The notes beneath the pieces were generated by a model, which saw only the letters and a program-made list of their open reading frames with translations, did not search any database and had not been told where the DNA came from. Source: Thermoclostridium stercorarium subsp. stercorarium DSM 8532 (GTDB lineage: Bacteria; Bacillota; Clostridia; DSM-8532). From it: 64,000 bases of DNA. The stretch spans positions 2,702,627 to 2,766,626 of the forward strand of contig NC_020134.1 of the NCBI RefSeq assembly GCF_000331995.1, written 5' to 3'. The position numbers and the translations under genes are program-made. This document shows, one piece after another, positions 37,230 through 44,998 of the stretch. Every line of letters begins with the position of its first letter. Within the stretch, counting starts at the first letter, position 1.

Positions 37230-37333
37230 GCTCCATAAACTCCTTTTCGGATTTGTCTAAAATATACCTATGCCTTTGACCGGACAAATATACTTCCGGA
37301 GAAAAGCAAATTTTTATTAGTTTATGGAGCATG
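37227..37333 (-). promoter_or_regulatory. 15-bp inverted repeat with one arm over the gerM-like start codon
   Basis: CATGCTCCATAAACT (37227-37241) and AGTTTATGGAGCATG (37319-37333) are perfect complements 77 bp apart. On the gene strand the downstream arm covers the bases from the end of the ribosome binding site through the ATG. A transcript starting upstream of 37333 could hide its own start codon. Confidence 0.65.
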
Positions 37334-37357
37334 AATAATTGTACCGCACGGGATTAA

Positions 37358-38236
37358 TCAGCTTTCCCTCTGAGAACGCACATATTCAATCATGCTTCTT
37401 CCCGCAATGGCTCCCTGGCCTACAGCCACGGCTATCTGTTTAAAAACTCCTGTGCAGTCTCCGGCCGCAAAAAGCCCCGGGATGTTTGTTTCCTGCCTCT
37501 CATTTACAATTATTGACTGTTCCCTGGTCAATATCCCCATTTTCAGCGCAAAATTCACGCTGGATGCCGTGCCATAGGCTATAAACATCCCGTCAAGGGG
37601 AAATTCCGATCCATCCTCAAATACTATTTTTTCAAGCACTTCGCCGCCTTCAAAGGCTGCAATCGGCTTTTCGTTTATTTCAAATTTGTCCAGCATGGAG
37701 GTTTCGGTGAACTCGGTTTTTTCACCGTTTGTAAAAACCGTTACGTTTTTCGTGAAATTAAGCAGCTCGTTTGCTTCATGCAGCGCAAAATCTTTGAACC
37801 CAAGAACCCCGACCTTTTTTCCGCGGTAAAAGAAGCCGTCACAGGTGGTGCAGTAGCTTATCCCCCTGCCTTCAAACTTTTTCAGGTTGCGTATTTTTAT
37901 ATTAGCCTGTTTCTGGCCGGTTGCAATCAGCACGGTGCGTGCCGTGTAAGTATTGTTGACGGTTTTTACATGGAAATTGTCTTCCTTTTCAATACCTATA
38001 ACTTCTTCTTTAAGAATTTCTCCCCCAAGGCGTTTTAACTGCTTTTCACCTTCGCTGATAATCCACTCTCCCGAAACAGGCTCGGAAAAACCGTAATAAT
38101 TCTCGATTTTTGAGGCTTTTCTCAGAACACTGTCTCCCAAACCAAGAACCAGTGTTTTAATATTTGCGCGTACCGTATACAGTGCGGCCGAAATACCCGC
38201 AGGGCCGTCGCCTATAATAATTGCATCATATATCAT
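37358..38236 (-). CDS. Thioredoxin-reductase-like flavoprotein lacking the NADPH motif
   Basis: The 292-aa protein has the FAD motif IIIGDGPAGISAALYTVRA, the redox pair in YCTTCDGFFYRGKKV (CxxC) and the second FAD motif GLFAAGDCTG, all as in TrxB. The NADPH site is altered: VGVLGFKDFALHEA stands where TrxB has GGGxSA, and the following HRRxxxR is absent (TVFTNGEKTEF). This pattern fits the ferredoxin-dependent flavin thioredoxin reductases described in Clostridium. AAGGAGGTG precedes ATG 38236. No thioredoxin gene is adjacent. NADPH-dependent thioredoxin reductase is the alternative, judged less likely. Confidence 0.82.
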   Translation of the reverse strand: MIYDAIIIGDGPAGISAALYTVRANIKTLVLGLGDSVLRKASKIENYYGFSEPVSGEWIISEGEKQLKRLGGEILKEEVIGIEKEDNFHVKTVNNTYTARTVLIATGQKQANIKIRNLKKFEGRGISYCTTCDGFFYRGKKVGVLGFKDFALHEANELLNFTKNVTVFTNGEKTEFTETSMLDKFEINEKPIAAFEGGEVLEKIVFEDGSEFPLDGMFIAYGTASSVNFALKMGILTREQSIIVNERQETNIPGLFAAGDCTGVFKQIAVAVGQGAIAGRSMIEYVRSQRES

Positions 38237-38334
38237 TACGTCTCACCTCCTTTCTGGTATTTTACAGTTTATAAGTCACAAGAACAAGCCCCAAGGCATA
38301 AAATGACACTGTAACATTCAACCGAGGTGATATA

Positions 38335-38631
38335 ATGAATGATTTCTCAAACTACCTACACGGCCAGATAACCAGAAAAAAAATAGAGAAAGGGATTGAA
38401 ATGCTGCGCAACGAGAGCGCCGCTGAACTTAGAAAAAAGCTACAGAGCGTAAATATCGACGAGGCCCTGAAAAAGCTTGACGAATACGATAAAAACCGTT
38501 TAAGGGAACTTGGGATTAATATAAGTGAATACAGAAACAGGATTACGGAGGCAGACATTCAAAAGATATATCAGGTTCTGGGCCGTGATGGCGAAAAGGT
38601 AATCAGGAAACTACGGGAACTTCTGCGTTAA
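38335..38631 (+). CDS. Small charged helical protein, unknown function
   Basis: The 98-aa protein is almost entirely helical and rich in Lys, Glu and Arg (RKKIEKGIEMLRNESAAEL, then KKLDEYDKNRLRELGI). No signal peptide, membrane segment or metal motif. I do not recognise the family. AACCGAGGTGAT precedes ATG 38335. It starts a three-gene plus-strand run with the next two small genes, divergent from the reductase gene and upstream of sleB. Confidence 0.7.
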   Translation: MNDFSNYLHGQITRKKIEKGIEMLRNESAAELRKKLQSVNIDEALKKLDEYDKNRLRELGINISEYRNRITEADIQKIYQVLGRDGEKVIRKLRELLR

Positions 38632-38673
38632 ACCAATTTTTTACCGATTGTTCTGTAAAGGGGGTAAATGTTC

Positions 38674-39063
38674 ATGGGGCAGAGCATGGACGACAAAATA
38701 AGGCAAATAACCGATATGCTTAACAATCCGGACGCTCAGGAAGGTATACGCCAGCTGTTCAGCTCCCTTAACCGGTCTCAGGACTATGCCCCGGCGTCAT
38801 ATGACGGGGATTATGCCGGCAACGCGGCGGAAAATACGGGGAATGCAGGGCAACTGATGCTTCGCGATACCGACTGGATCAGAAGAATACAGAACTTATT
38901 AAATCAGGTTAACAGTATAGAGGATTCCAGGATTAACCTTCTTAATTCAATACAGCCGTTTCTAAATCCCGTAAGGAGGGAACGCTGTGCCACATGCCTG
39001 AATATCCTTAAAATTGCAGGCATAATAAGGAATTTTACAAACAATGGCGGGAGGTTGTTGTAA
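38674..39063 (+). CDS. Small protein of unknown function, cluster member 2
   Basis: The 129-aa protein starts MGQSMDDKIRQITDMLNN and holds a helix, then an Asp/Gly/Asn/Ala-rich linker (DYAGNAAENTGNAG), then a second helical part with a CATC pair in RERCATCLNILKIAGIIRN. The pattern helix-linker-helix with ending basic residues is seen in clostridial proteins of unknown role. I start at ATG 38674 because GGGGG lies 9 nt upstream; the ATG at 38668 is too close. It overlaps the next gene by one base. Confidence 0.68.
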   Translation: MGQSMDDKIRQITDMLNNPDAQEGIRQLFSSLNRSQDYAPASYDGDYAGNAAENTGNAGQLMLRDTDWIRRIQNLLNQVNSIEDSRINLLNSIQPFLNPVRRERCATCLNILKIAGIIRNFTNNGGRLL

Positions 39064-39326
39064 TGTCCGGAAGCAGTGAACTGTTAAACATTCCGTTACC
39101 TACCGAAAAGGATAATATAAAATACCCGCAGGTACCTTCGGTGTCCGATGACTACCACGGCAATCTTCCCGATATAAAAGGCCTGCTGAAAAAAATACAG
39201 CTGGACGATGTTCTGCTGCTGGGACTTATCATCCTGATTGCGTCAGATGATGACTGCGACAATTTTCTTCTCGCCCTTTTGATTTTTATCTTCCTTGCAG
39301 GTCTTGACAAACTTTTTCCCTTTTAA
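39063..39326 (+). CDS. Small protein with C-terminal hydrophobic tail, cluster member 3
   Basis: The 87-aa protein has a Pro-rich polar front and a C-terminal segment VLLLGLIILIASDDDCDNFLLALLIF in spirit: two short hydrophobic stretches split by an acidic DDDCD. It could be a membrane-hairpin protein. I do not recognise the family, but similar acidic-split tails occur in small spore-associated proteins of Clostridia (inference). It starts at ATG 39063 overlapping the previous stop, with GGGAGG upstream, so the two are co-translated. Confidence 0.68.
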   Translation: MSGSSELLNIPLPTEKDNIKYPQVPSVSDDYHGNLPDIKGLLKKIQLDDVLLLGLIILIASDDDCDNFLLALLIFIFLAGLDKLFPF

Positions 39327-39356
39327 GGTGCCTGTTTAGCGGTTGAAAAATTTTGC

Positions 39357-39389
39357 CCGCTTCTTGCTTTACTGAGCCATAAGAAGCGG
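39357..39389 (+). terminator. Possible terminator after the three-gene cluster
   Basis: Stem CCGCTTCTT / AAGAAGCGG with a 15-nt loop, 30 bp after the last small gene. Only ATTTGCCTTT follows, so the T-run is weak. Confidence 0.4.
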
Positions 39390-39522
39390 ATTTGCCTTTA
39401 TATTTCCATTCATTGCATACATACGTAAAGAATAGTTTTCCCTTTTAGTGCGCACAATTTTACTGAAAAGAGAATTCGGTTAAATTCATGCCAGCGGAAA
39501 AAAACCTGAAATGAGGGAGAAT

Positions 39523-40209
39523 ATGCGAAAGGGAAAAATATTAAGGATTGTTTTTGCGCTTGTCATTGCCGCGGCCCTTTTATACCCCGTCCTGTCCGAC
39601 GTGGCAAGGGACTTTTTCGGATACAGCCATGCCGTTCTTTCATATTACGGCTCACGGGGGACCGAGGTTGTCAACATACAGAAAAAGTTAAAACAATGGG
39701 GATACTATAACGGTGAAATTGACGGTATTTTCGGATATCAAACCTATAAAGCGGTGAGATATTTTCAGTATAAAAACGGACTTAAAGTCGACGGAGTGGT
39801 AGGTCCCGAAACTCTGTCGGCGTTAGGGCTCCCCACAGGCACGAAACATTCGGTAACCGACAGGGACCTGGATCTTCTCGCCCATCTTGTGCACGGCGAA
39901 GCAAGAGGTGAACCGTATATAGGTCAGGTAGCGGTTGCGGCAGTGGTTCTGAACCGTGTAAAAGACAGCAGGTTTCCGAATACAATAGCGGGGGTCATAT
40001 ACCAGCCGGGTGCTTTTGATGCGGTTAGAGACGGGCAAATAAACCTTGAACCCAACGCCCAGTCATACAGAGCCGCCCGTGACGCAATGAACGGCTGGGA
40101 TCCCACATACGGATGTTTATATTATTACAATCCCAGTACCGCAACCAGTAAATGGATATGGTCAAGGCCTGTAATGCTGTCAATCGGAAAACACAATTTT
40201 GCGAAATAA
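39523..40209 (+). CDS. sleB: Spore cortex-lytic enzyme SleB
   Basis: A germination lytic transglycosylase acting on muramic-lactam-containing cortex. The 228-aa protein has an export signal (ILRIVFALVIAAALLYPVLS), a PG_binding_1 domain (GSRGTEVVNIQKKLKQWGYY to DGVVGPETLSALG) and a C-terminal Hydrolase_2 domain with LAHLVHGEARGEPYIGQVAV, which holds the catalytic Glu. VAAVVLNRVKDSRFPNTIAG and NGWDPTYGCLYYYNP follow. I start at ATG 39523 after AGGGAG; ATG 39511 is an alternative. No ypeB partner lies next to it. A terminator follows directly, and cwlD converges on it. Confidence 0.94.
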   Translation: MRKGKILRIVFALVIAAALLYPVLSDVARDFFGYSHAVLSYYGSRGTEVVNIQKKLKQWGYYNGEIDGIFGYQTYKAVRYFQYKNGLKVDGVVGPETLSALGLPTGTKHSVTDRDLDLLAHLVHGEARGEPYIGQVAVAAVVLNRVKDSRFPNTIAGVIYQPGAFDAVRDGQINLEPNAQSYRAARDAMNGWDPTYGCLYYYNPSTATSKWIWSRPVMLSIGKHNFAK

Positions 40210-40213
40210 CGGT

Positions 40214-40248
40214 ACAGGGATGCGTCATCCGCATCCCTGTATTTTTTA
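40214..40248 (+). terminator. Terminator of sleB
   Basis: Perfect stem ACAGGGATGCG / CGCATCCCTGT with a 5-nt loop, then ATTTTTTAT. Begins 5 bp after the sleB stop. Confidence 0.9.
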
Positions 40249-40292
40249 TGATATCAGAATTTCGATGGCAATATCCGGAGTATTTAGTGGAT

Positions 40293-41033
40293 TTACTGGG
40301 CGTCATTTACCTTATTGCGCTGTGCAAAATAATTGTCAATTCCTTTTTTAATGGCTTTCGCCAGCTTTTTCTGATAACTTTCGGTCCTTAATTTCTGTTC
40401 TTCCTGCTCATTGGACAGAAATCCGCATTCCACAATTACCGTAGGGGTTTTAAGATTGCGCAGTATCATGATTGGAGTGGTTTTTACCAGTGCCTCCCGT
40501 TTGTTGGTAGGATCGACGTCTTCCCTTAATACCTTCTGAATACACACCGCAAGCTTTTCACTTTCGGCCGAATTGGGCGGATAGAAAACCTGGGCGCCGT
40601 AATATTTACTGTCGCTGAAATCGTTTAAATGAATACTTACAACTATATCCGCACCGCCGTTGTCCATTATCTCCTTTCTTCGGGTCAAATCCTGCCTTCT
40701 TTTTTCGGTGATATCGGTAGTACCCTCACTGTAAACCAGTTTATCTTCTTCCCTGGTCATTATTACCTGGTATCCCGCCGATTTTAATTCCTCCGCGAGG
40801 AATTTTGCAATTGCCAGATTAATGTCTTTCTCCTTTGCGCCTGAATAACTGCTTACCTTTCCTGGATCTTCACCGCCGTGTCCCGCATCAACTATAACAG
40901 TGCCAAGGCTCGAAATTGATGATGCCGGGGTCGCTTCCACATCACCGCCGAGGTTAAGGCAATAAAGGGCAATTGACAAAAGGAAAATAAGTATAACGAG
41001 CGTTACATTGCTTTTTTTAACGAGTACGATCAT
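40293..41033 (-). CDS. cwlD: N-acetylmuramoyl-L-alanine amidase CwlD (spore cortex)
   Basis: Amidase_3 enzyme that with PdaA forms the muramic delta-lactam recognised by SleB. The 246-aa protein has a signal anchor (VTLVILIFLLSIALYCL), then VIVDAGHGGEDPG with the zinc His, AKEKDINLAIA with the zinc Glu, VVSIHLND with the second His, and VIVECGFLSN with the catalytic Glu. The length suits CwlD, without extra wall-binding domains. ATG 41033 follows a GGGGTG. It is convergent with sleB, whose substrate it helps to make. Confidence 0.9.
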   Translation of the reverse strand: MIVLVKKSNVTLVILIFLLSIALYCLNLGGDVEATPASSISSLGTVIVDAGHGGEDPGKVSSYSGAKEKDINLAIAKFLAEELKSAGYQVIMTREEDKLVYSEGTTDITEKRRQDLTRRKEIMDNGGADIVVSIHLNDFSDSKYYGAQVFYPPNSAESEKLAVCIQKVLREDVDPTNKREALVKTTPIMILRNLKTPTVIVECGFLSNEQEEQKLRTESYQKKLAKAIKKGIDNYFAQRNKVNDAQ

Positions 41034-41110
41034 AAATACACCCCGTCCTTTGTTTCATCTGTAATAACATATTCAAGGAGGGGTTGGCCATATACTTAAT
41101 ATTTCAGATA

Positions 41111-41689
41111 TTATTTTCTGTACCGGGCTTTTACATCCTTTTTGGCATTCTGCGGCTGTTTCTTTAATTTTTCAAATATTTTCAGTTTTTTAGTAATATA
41201 GAAGTTGTGAAATCCGGCCAAATATCCAAGTCCCGCAATAACGGGAATAATCAAAAGCACCACATGATAAGACCATTCGTCATGGGATATAAGCTTTGCA
41301 AGCCAGTACAACGGAGCCGTAAACGCCTGCAGCATCCGCCTTTTAAACGTGGTTAATTCGGCAGGTACATTAACCAGATAATAAACAAGCTGTATAAGAA
41401 GTATAGGCAATACCGCTATAAAACCATATTTAAATCCCTTATACGGCGGTGGATTAATGTTGTACTGCGGGCGTTTTTCCCTGAAAGCGGTATCCCGCAT
41501 ATCGCTGTACATCATCGCCGTCATCAGAAGAAAGACAATAACCGAAAAGATTGTAATTCCCGTCTCAAAATTTTCTTTAAACAATGAAAACACTATTGAT
41601 GAAAAAACTCCGAAAATGATTAGGGCGACAAAATAGTCCACCGTAATCCTCAAAGCCCGTTTTATCTGTGACCAGACTTTATTATCCAA
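41111..41689 (-). CDS. Membrane protein of unknown function
   Basis: The 192-aa protein has about four membrane segments (about 17-37, 43-60, 85-107, 140-160) and a basic C-terminal tail (KKLKIFEKLKKQPQNAKKD). I do not recognise the family. The start is TTG 41689, 5 nt after GGAGAGGAG. A good promoter lies at 41860-41888. It is 77 bp upstream of cwlD on the same strand and might be co-transcribed with it. Confidence 0.7.
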   Translation of the reverse strand: MDNKVWSQIKRALRITVDYFVALIIFGVFSSIVFSLFKENFETGITIFSVIVFLLMTAMMYSDMRDTAFREKRPQYNINPPPYKGFKYGFIAVLPILLIQLVYYLVNVPAELTTFKRRMLQAFTAPLYWLAKLISHDEWSYHVVLLIIPVIAGLGYLAGFHNFYITKKLKIFEKLKKQPQNAKKDVKARYRK

Positions 41690-42037
41690 TTAATCTCCTC
41701 TCCTGTCTTTCAGAAAATTATGGTTTTCAAAGGCTTTAACATATTTTCCCGGCCTCCGCGGCATCTTCTACACATTCTTTCCGGCTGACACGAACCGCAA
41801 TCAATTCCGAGTTTGCTGCGGATTATTCCGATTGGAACTAATTTTGATTTCTTTATTCAATTATACAAAAAGAAAATCTTTTAATCAAAGCCTTTACCGA
41901 TTTTTCATACGGCTTATATTTCCGACGGACAGATTTGAAATAAGCCGCATTATCATCATGTGTGGATATCAACGGGAATAAAATGGAATTACATGGTTTC
42001 TTCAGGCTCTAATTATTAGCCCAAACAAGTCATCCTC
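41690..42037. other. Divergent intergenic region with promoter and dyad
   Basis: No gene is visible. It contains the minus-strand promoter listed separately and an inverted repeat CGGCTTAT / ATAAGCCG (41910-41917, 41940-41947) about 20 bp upstream of its -35 box, which might be an operator. Confidence 0.45.
41860..41888 (-). promoter_or_regulatory. SigA promoter of the membrane protein gene
   Basis: Minus strand TTGATT (41883-41888), 17 bp, TATAAT (41860-41865). It leaves a leader of about 165 nt to the TTG start at 41689. Confidence 0.65.
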
Positions 42038-42066
42038 TTGCTGGTCAGTTTGGATTTAAATATAAT
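42038..42066 (+). promoter_or_regulatory. SigA promoter of the frameshifted gene at 42.1 kb
   Basis: TTGCTG (42038-42043), 17 bp, TATAAT (42061-42066). Start near 42073, 49 nt before the ATG at 42122 with its AGGAGG. Confidence 0.7.
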
Positions 42067-42121
42067 ATTATACATGTATGGAATATTTTATATTATATAC
42101 AAGAAAATAGGAGGATTTTTA

Positions 42122-42585
42122 ATGGGTTTTTTTCTTATTTTATATCCAAAAAATCTTTACCTGACGAAGTAATCAGAAAAGCACATGATGAACATTACAG
42201 TTTGTCCGATGTGACAAAATTTGTGAATGATGCAGGGAACGGTTTAAAATTTTACTCATTTAATCCAGCGGCAATTTATATTTCATCCCCGGACTTTATA
42301 CTGAACGCTAAAAATCCATACGACTGCAGAAAATTACCGCTGAATGAATTTTACAAGTGGATTATTGAGGAATTCAGTAAAACCGGCAATTTTCAATACA
42401 TACAGTTTTTTGAGGACTATACCAAGATAGTTGACGGTTACAGTGAAGTGTACTTTAAAAAATGCAGGAAGGAAGATATTACCCCTTCCCGTCTTCTGGA
42501 AGGTCTTACAGGCCTTTCAGAACCACTTAGGGATGATGTTTTATACAATGTAATTGTAACCGGAAAAGTACCACAAAATGATTAA
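42122..42585 (+). CDS. Unknown 154-aa protein requiring a -1 frameshift in a T7 run
   Basis: I do not recognise the product. A strong AGGAGG and ATG at 42122 lead into ATG GGT TTT TTT; in that frame a stop comes after 16 codons. The long frame, open to 42585, is one base back. Sliding back one base in the seven-T run (42127-42133) gives MGFFSYFISKKSLPDEVIRK joined to SLSDVTKFVNDAGNG and the rest without a break. A start at TTG 42202 in the long frame has no binding site. Possible readings are a sequencing error (true run of eight T), a disabled gene, or slippage-controlled expression. The gene is more A+T rich than its neighbours and may be acquired. Confidence 0.55.
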
Positions 42586-42604
42586 GCTGTGCTTTTGGGC
42601 GCTG

Positions 42605-42633
42605 AAAAAGCGGGGATTTATAAAATCCCCGCT
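42605..42633 (-). terminator. Terminator of the ykuK-like gene
   Basis: Perfect stem AGCGGGGATTT / AAATCCCCGCT with a 3-nt loop; the minus strand continues TTTTCAGC. It lies 18 bp past the stop of the ykuK-like gene and may serve the plus-strand gene as well. Confidence 0.8.
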
Positions 42634-42651
42634 GTGGTATTCATGACTGTT

Positions 42652-43182
42652 TCAGACCGCTTCCCTGTGCTCCACTTTAAAGTTTTTGCTGCATCTGTTG
42701 GCATAGCTGCTGGCAACAAAGGCATCAGGCTTGATTTTTGTGTCAACACCCATACCTTCGAAATACCCTATCATTTCCCTTATAAGTTTCCTGGTTTCAC
42801 CCTTTGTACCAATGTCTATATGCGCCTCCATTTTACAGTCAAAGTTCTTGTAATTCTCAGTAAATTCACACAGGGTATCGAATAACAAATCATGCAGTAT
42901 GGATAAAATTTCATAGGTTATTACCGTTTCCCTTGAAATTTTCTCCCTGAGATTGGTATATCTCCTGTTTTCCACCTTTTTCGCAACACAGCACCAGGCA
43001 CCCTGCCCAATTCTGTGAATATGAATACCGGTAGCAAAACATGTATAATTTCCTCTAACCTGCGAATCGGTTCCGACGGCAAGACGATAGCGCTGATTCG
43101 GGTTTTGGGCAATGAAATTCCTGATCATTTTGGCCACCGTCTCAATATCCATGTTCTTTTGAGTTGAGTTGAAAAATTTCAT
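42652..43182 (-). CDS. YkuK/DUF458 RNase H-like protein
   Basis: The 176-aa protein belongs to the DUF458 (YkuK) family with a predicted RNase H-like fold. It has RYRLAVGTDSQVRGNYTCF, where the Asp is a likely metal ligand, then HIDIGTKGETRKLIREMIGY and ASSYANRCS at the end. Function is unknown; no nuclease activity is implied. I start at ATG 43182 after GGTG; ATGs at 43221-43230 would extend the N-terminus. It lies 125 bp after pncB on the same strand. Confidence 0.8.
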   Translation of the reverse strand: MKFFNSTQKNMDIETVAKMIRNFIAQNPNQRYRLAVGTDSQVRGNYTCFATGIHIHRIGQGAWCCVAKKVENRRYTNLREKISRETVITYEILSILHDLLFDTLCEFTENYKNFDCKMEAHIDIGTKGETRKLIREMIGYFEGMGVDTKIKPDAFVASSYANRCSKNFKVEHREAV

Positions 43183-43306
43183 TTTTTCACCAACTATAGG
43201 CAAGGATTTAGAGGAAACCATACGCATCATCCGCTAAACCAAAATTGCCGTTTTTTCTGTATAATATAAAATATATGTTAACACTCATTAACTCGCCATA
43301 CAAGGG

Positions 43307-44770
43307 TTATTTTGCAATATTTTTGTTTCTGATATACGAATATTCCTTTAACATTTTGTCTTTTATATCCCACAGCGGTTTCGAGAGGTCAACATAGTAT
43401 CTGTGAGGGTTGTCGAACCTCGTTACCTCGTCCCACAGCGTTTCGGTCTGAGCAAGGCAATAGTCCCGAATCTCCTTGAGCGTCGGGCTTTTATACACGC
43501 ATTTTCCTTTGTCGAAAATCTTAACCTGAAGGTCCCTGACGCTGAAATTGGTAACGATCTTCCTTTTCCATGTAAACTCAGGGTCGAACAGTTCATACGG
43601 TTCATTTTCATTTATTACCTCATCGGGAAGGGTTAACAGGTCGGCAACTGCTTTTCCGGATTCTTTGTCGTAAAACCTCCATACTTTTTTAAACCCCGGA
43701 TTGGTTATCTTTTCAACATTCTCGCTTATTTTTATCTTAGGTATAATCCTGCCGTTCTCCTCAATGGCAACAAGCTTGTATACCCCGCCGAAGACAGGCT
43801 CCGAGCTTGACGTGATAAGCCTTTCCCCTACGCCGAAAATGTCCACTTTAGCACCCTGGACAAGTATATCCCGTATTCTGTATTCATCCAGCGAGTTCGA
43901 CGCAACTATCTTGCAGTCGGGGAAACCCGCCTCATCAAGCATCCTGCGTGCCTGTTTCGACAGATACGTGATATCACCGCTGTCTATTCTTATTCCCTTC
44001 GGTCTATATCCTTTTGGAAGCAGAACCTCGTTAAATACTTTTATCGCGTTTGGCACTCCCGACCTTAAAACGTCATAGGTATCCACCAGCAAAATGCAGT
44101 TGTCGGGGTACATATTCGCGTAGGCGCGGAAAGCTTCCAGTTCGTTCGGGAACATCTGAACCCAGCTGTGAGCCATTGTTCCCATCGCGGGTATTCCAAA
44201 TTCCCTTTCGGCAATGGTACATGCCGTTCCCACACACCCGCCGATATATGCCGCCCGTGCGCCGTATATCGCCCCGTCATACCCTTGAGCCCGCCTTGAG
44301 CCAAACTCCATCACGCTGCGTCCCTGAGCCGCCCTGACTATCCTGTTTGCCTTCGTGGCTATAAGGCTCTGATGGTTTATGGTCAGCAGAACCATTGTTT
44401 CAATAAACTGTGCCTGGATAACCGGTCCCCTTACGGTAACAACCGGCTCATTCGGGAATATGGGCGTTCCTTCGGGTATGGCCCATATATCGCATGTAAA
44501 CTTAAAATTTTTCAGATAGTCCAGAAACTCCTCGCTGAATATTTTTTTGCTTCTGAGGTAATTTATGTCCTCGTCGGTGAATTTCAAATTATTGATATAC
44601 TCAATAAGCTGCTCCACTCCGGCCATTATTGCATATCCGCCGTTATCGGGCACTTTGCGGAAAAACATGTCGAAATACACTATTTTATCGGCCAAACCGT
44701 TTTTAAAGTAGCCGTTTGCCATTGTAAGCTCATAAAAATCGGTTAACATCGTTAAATTCAATCTATCCAT
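43307..44770 (-). CDS. pncB: Nicotinate phosphoribosyltransferase
   Basis: Salvages nicotinate to NaMN for NAD synthesis with PRPP, so it uses the product of prs. The 487-aa protein begins MDRLNLTMLTDFYELTMANGY. GGYAIMAGVEQ, FGSRRAQGYDG, GTMAHSWVQMFPNE (with the phosphorylatable His), LVDTYDVLRSG and RIDSGDITYLSKQ follow in family order. It is of the longer Firmicute type. I start at ATG 44770 after GAGGGAG rather than 42 bp upstream. A 9-bp dyad lies 35 bp upstream of the start. Confidence 0.94.
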   Translation of the reverse strand: MDRLNLTMLTDFYELTMANGYFKNGLADKIVYFDMFFRKVPDNGGYAIMAGVEQLIEYINNLKFTDEDINYLRSKKIFSEEFLDYLKNFKFTCDIWAIPEGTPIFPNEPVVTVRGPVIQAQFIETMVLLTINHQSLIATKANRIVRAAQGRSVMEFGSRRAQGYDGAIYGARAAYIGGCVGTACTIAEREFGIPAMGTMAHSWVQMFPNELEAFRAYANMYPDNCILLVDTYDVLRSGVPNAIKVFNEVLLPKGYRPKGIRIDSGDITYLSKQARRMLDEAGFPDCKIVASNSLDEYRIRDILVQGAKVDIFGVGERLITSSSEPVFGGVYKLVAIEENGRIIPKIKISENVEKITNPGFKKVWRFYDKESGKAVADLLTLPDEVINENEPYELFDPEFTWKRKIVTNFSVRDLQVKIFDKGKCVYKSPTLKEIRDYCLAQTETLWDEVTRFDNPHRYYVDLSKPLWDIKDKMLKEYSYIRNKNIAK

Positions 44771-44804
44771 AAAATTCACTCCCTCAATACTATTACCCGG
44801 CTTA

Positions 44805-44835
44805 TTTAACAATATAGATCATTATTTGTTAAATT
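44805..44835. promoter_or_regulatory. Inverted repeat upstream of pncB
   Basis: ATTTAACAA (44805-44813) and TTGTTAAAT (44827-44835) form perfect 9-bp arms with a 13-nt centre. The position, 35 bp before pncB, fits an operator or a leader hairpin for NAD-responsive control; no regulator is identified. Confidence 0.45.
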
Positions 44836-44903
44836 TAAAGCATTGTCGGTTTTTAAATGAAAAAATAATAATTTTGTCTGGAGTCTTATGGTAAACATGT
44901 ATG

Positions 44904-44932
44904 TTGTTTATAAATTTTTTATGTAATATAAT
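44904..44932 (+). promoter_or_regulatory. SigA promoter of the esterase gene
   Basis: TTGTTT (44904-44909), 17 bp, TATAAT (44927-44932). Start near 44939, 60 nt before the ATG at 44999. Confidence 0.65.
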
Positions 44933-44998
44933 AAACTTGAAACCTTCAAAAATTACGCATTTTAGATTTTTTGAATCCTTTCCGGGGGAGGAAGATTT

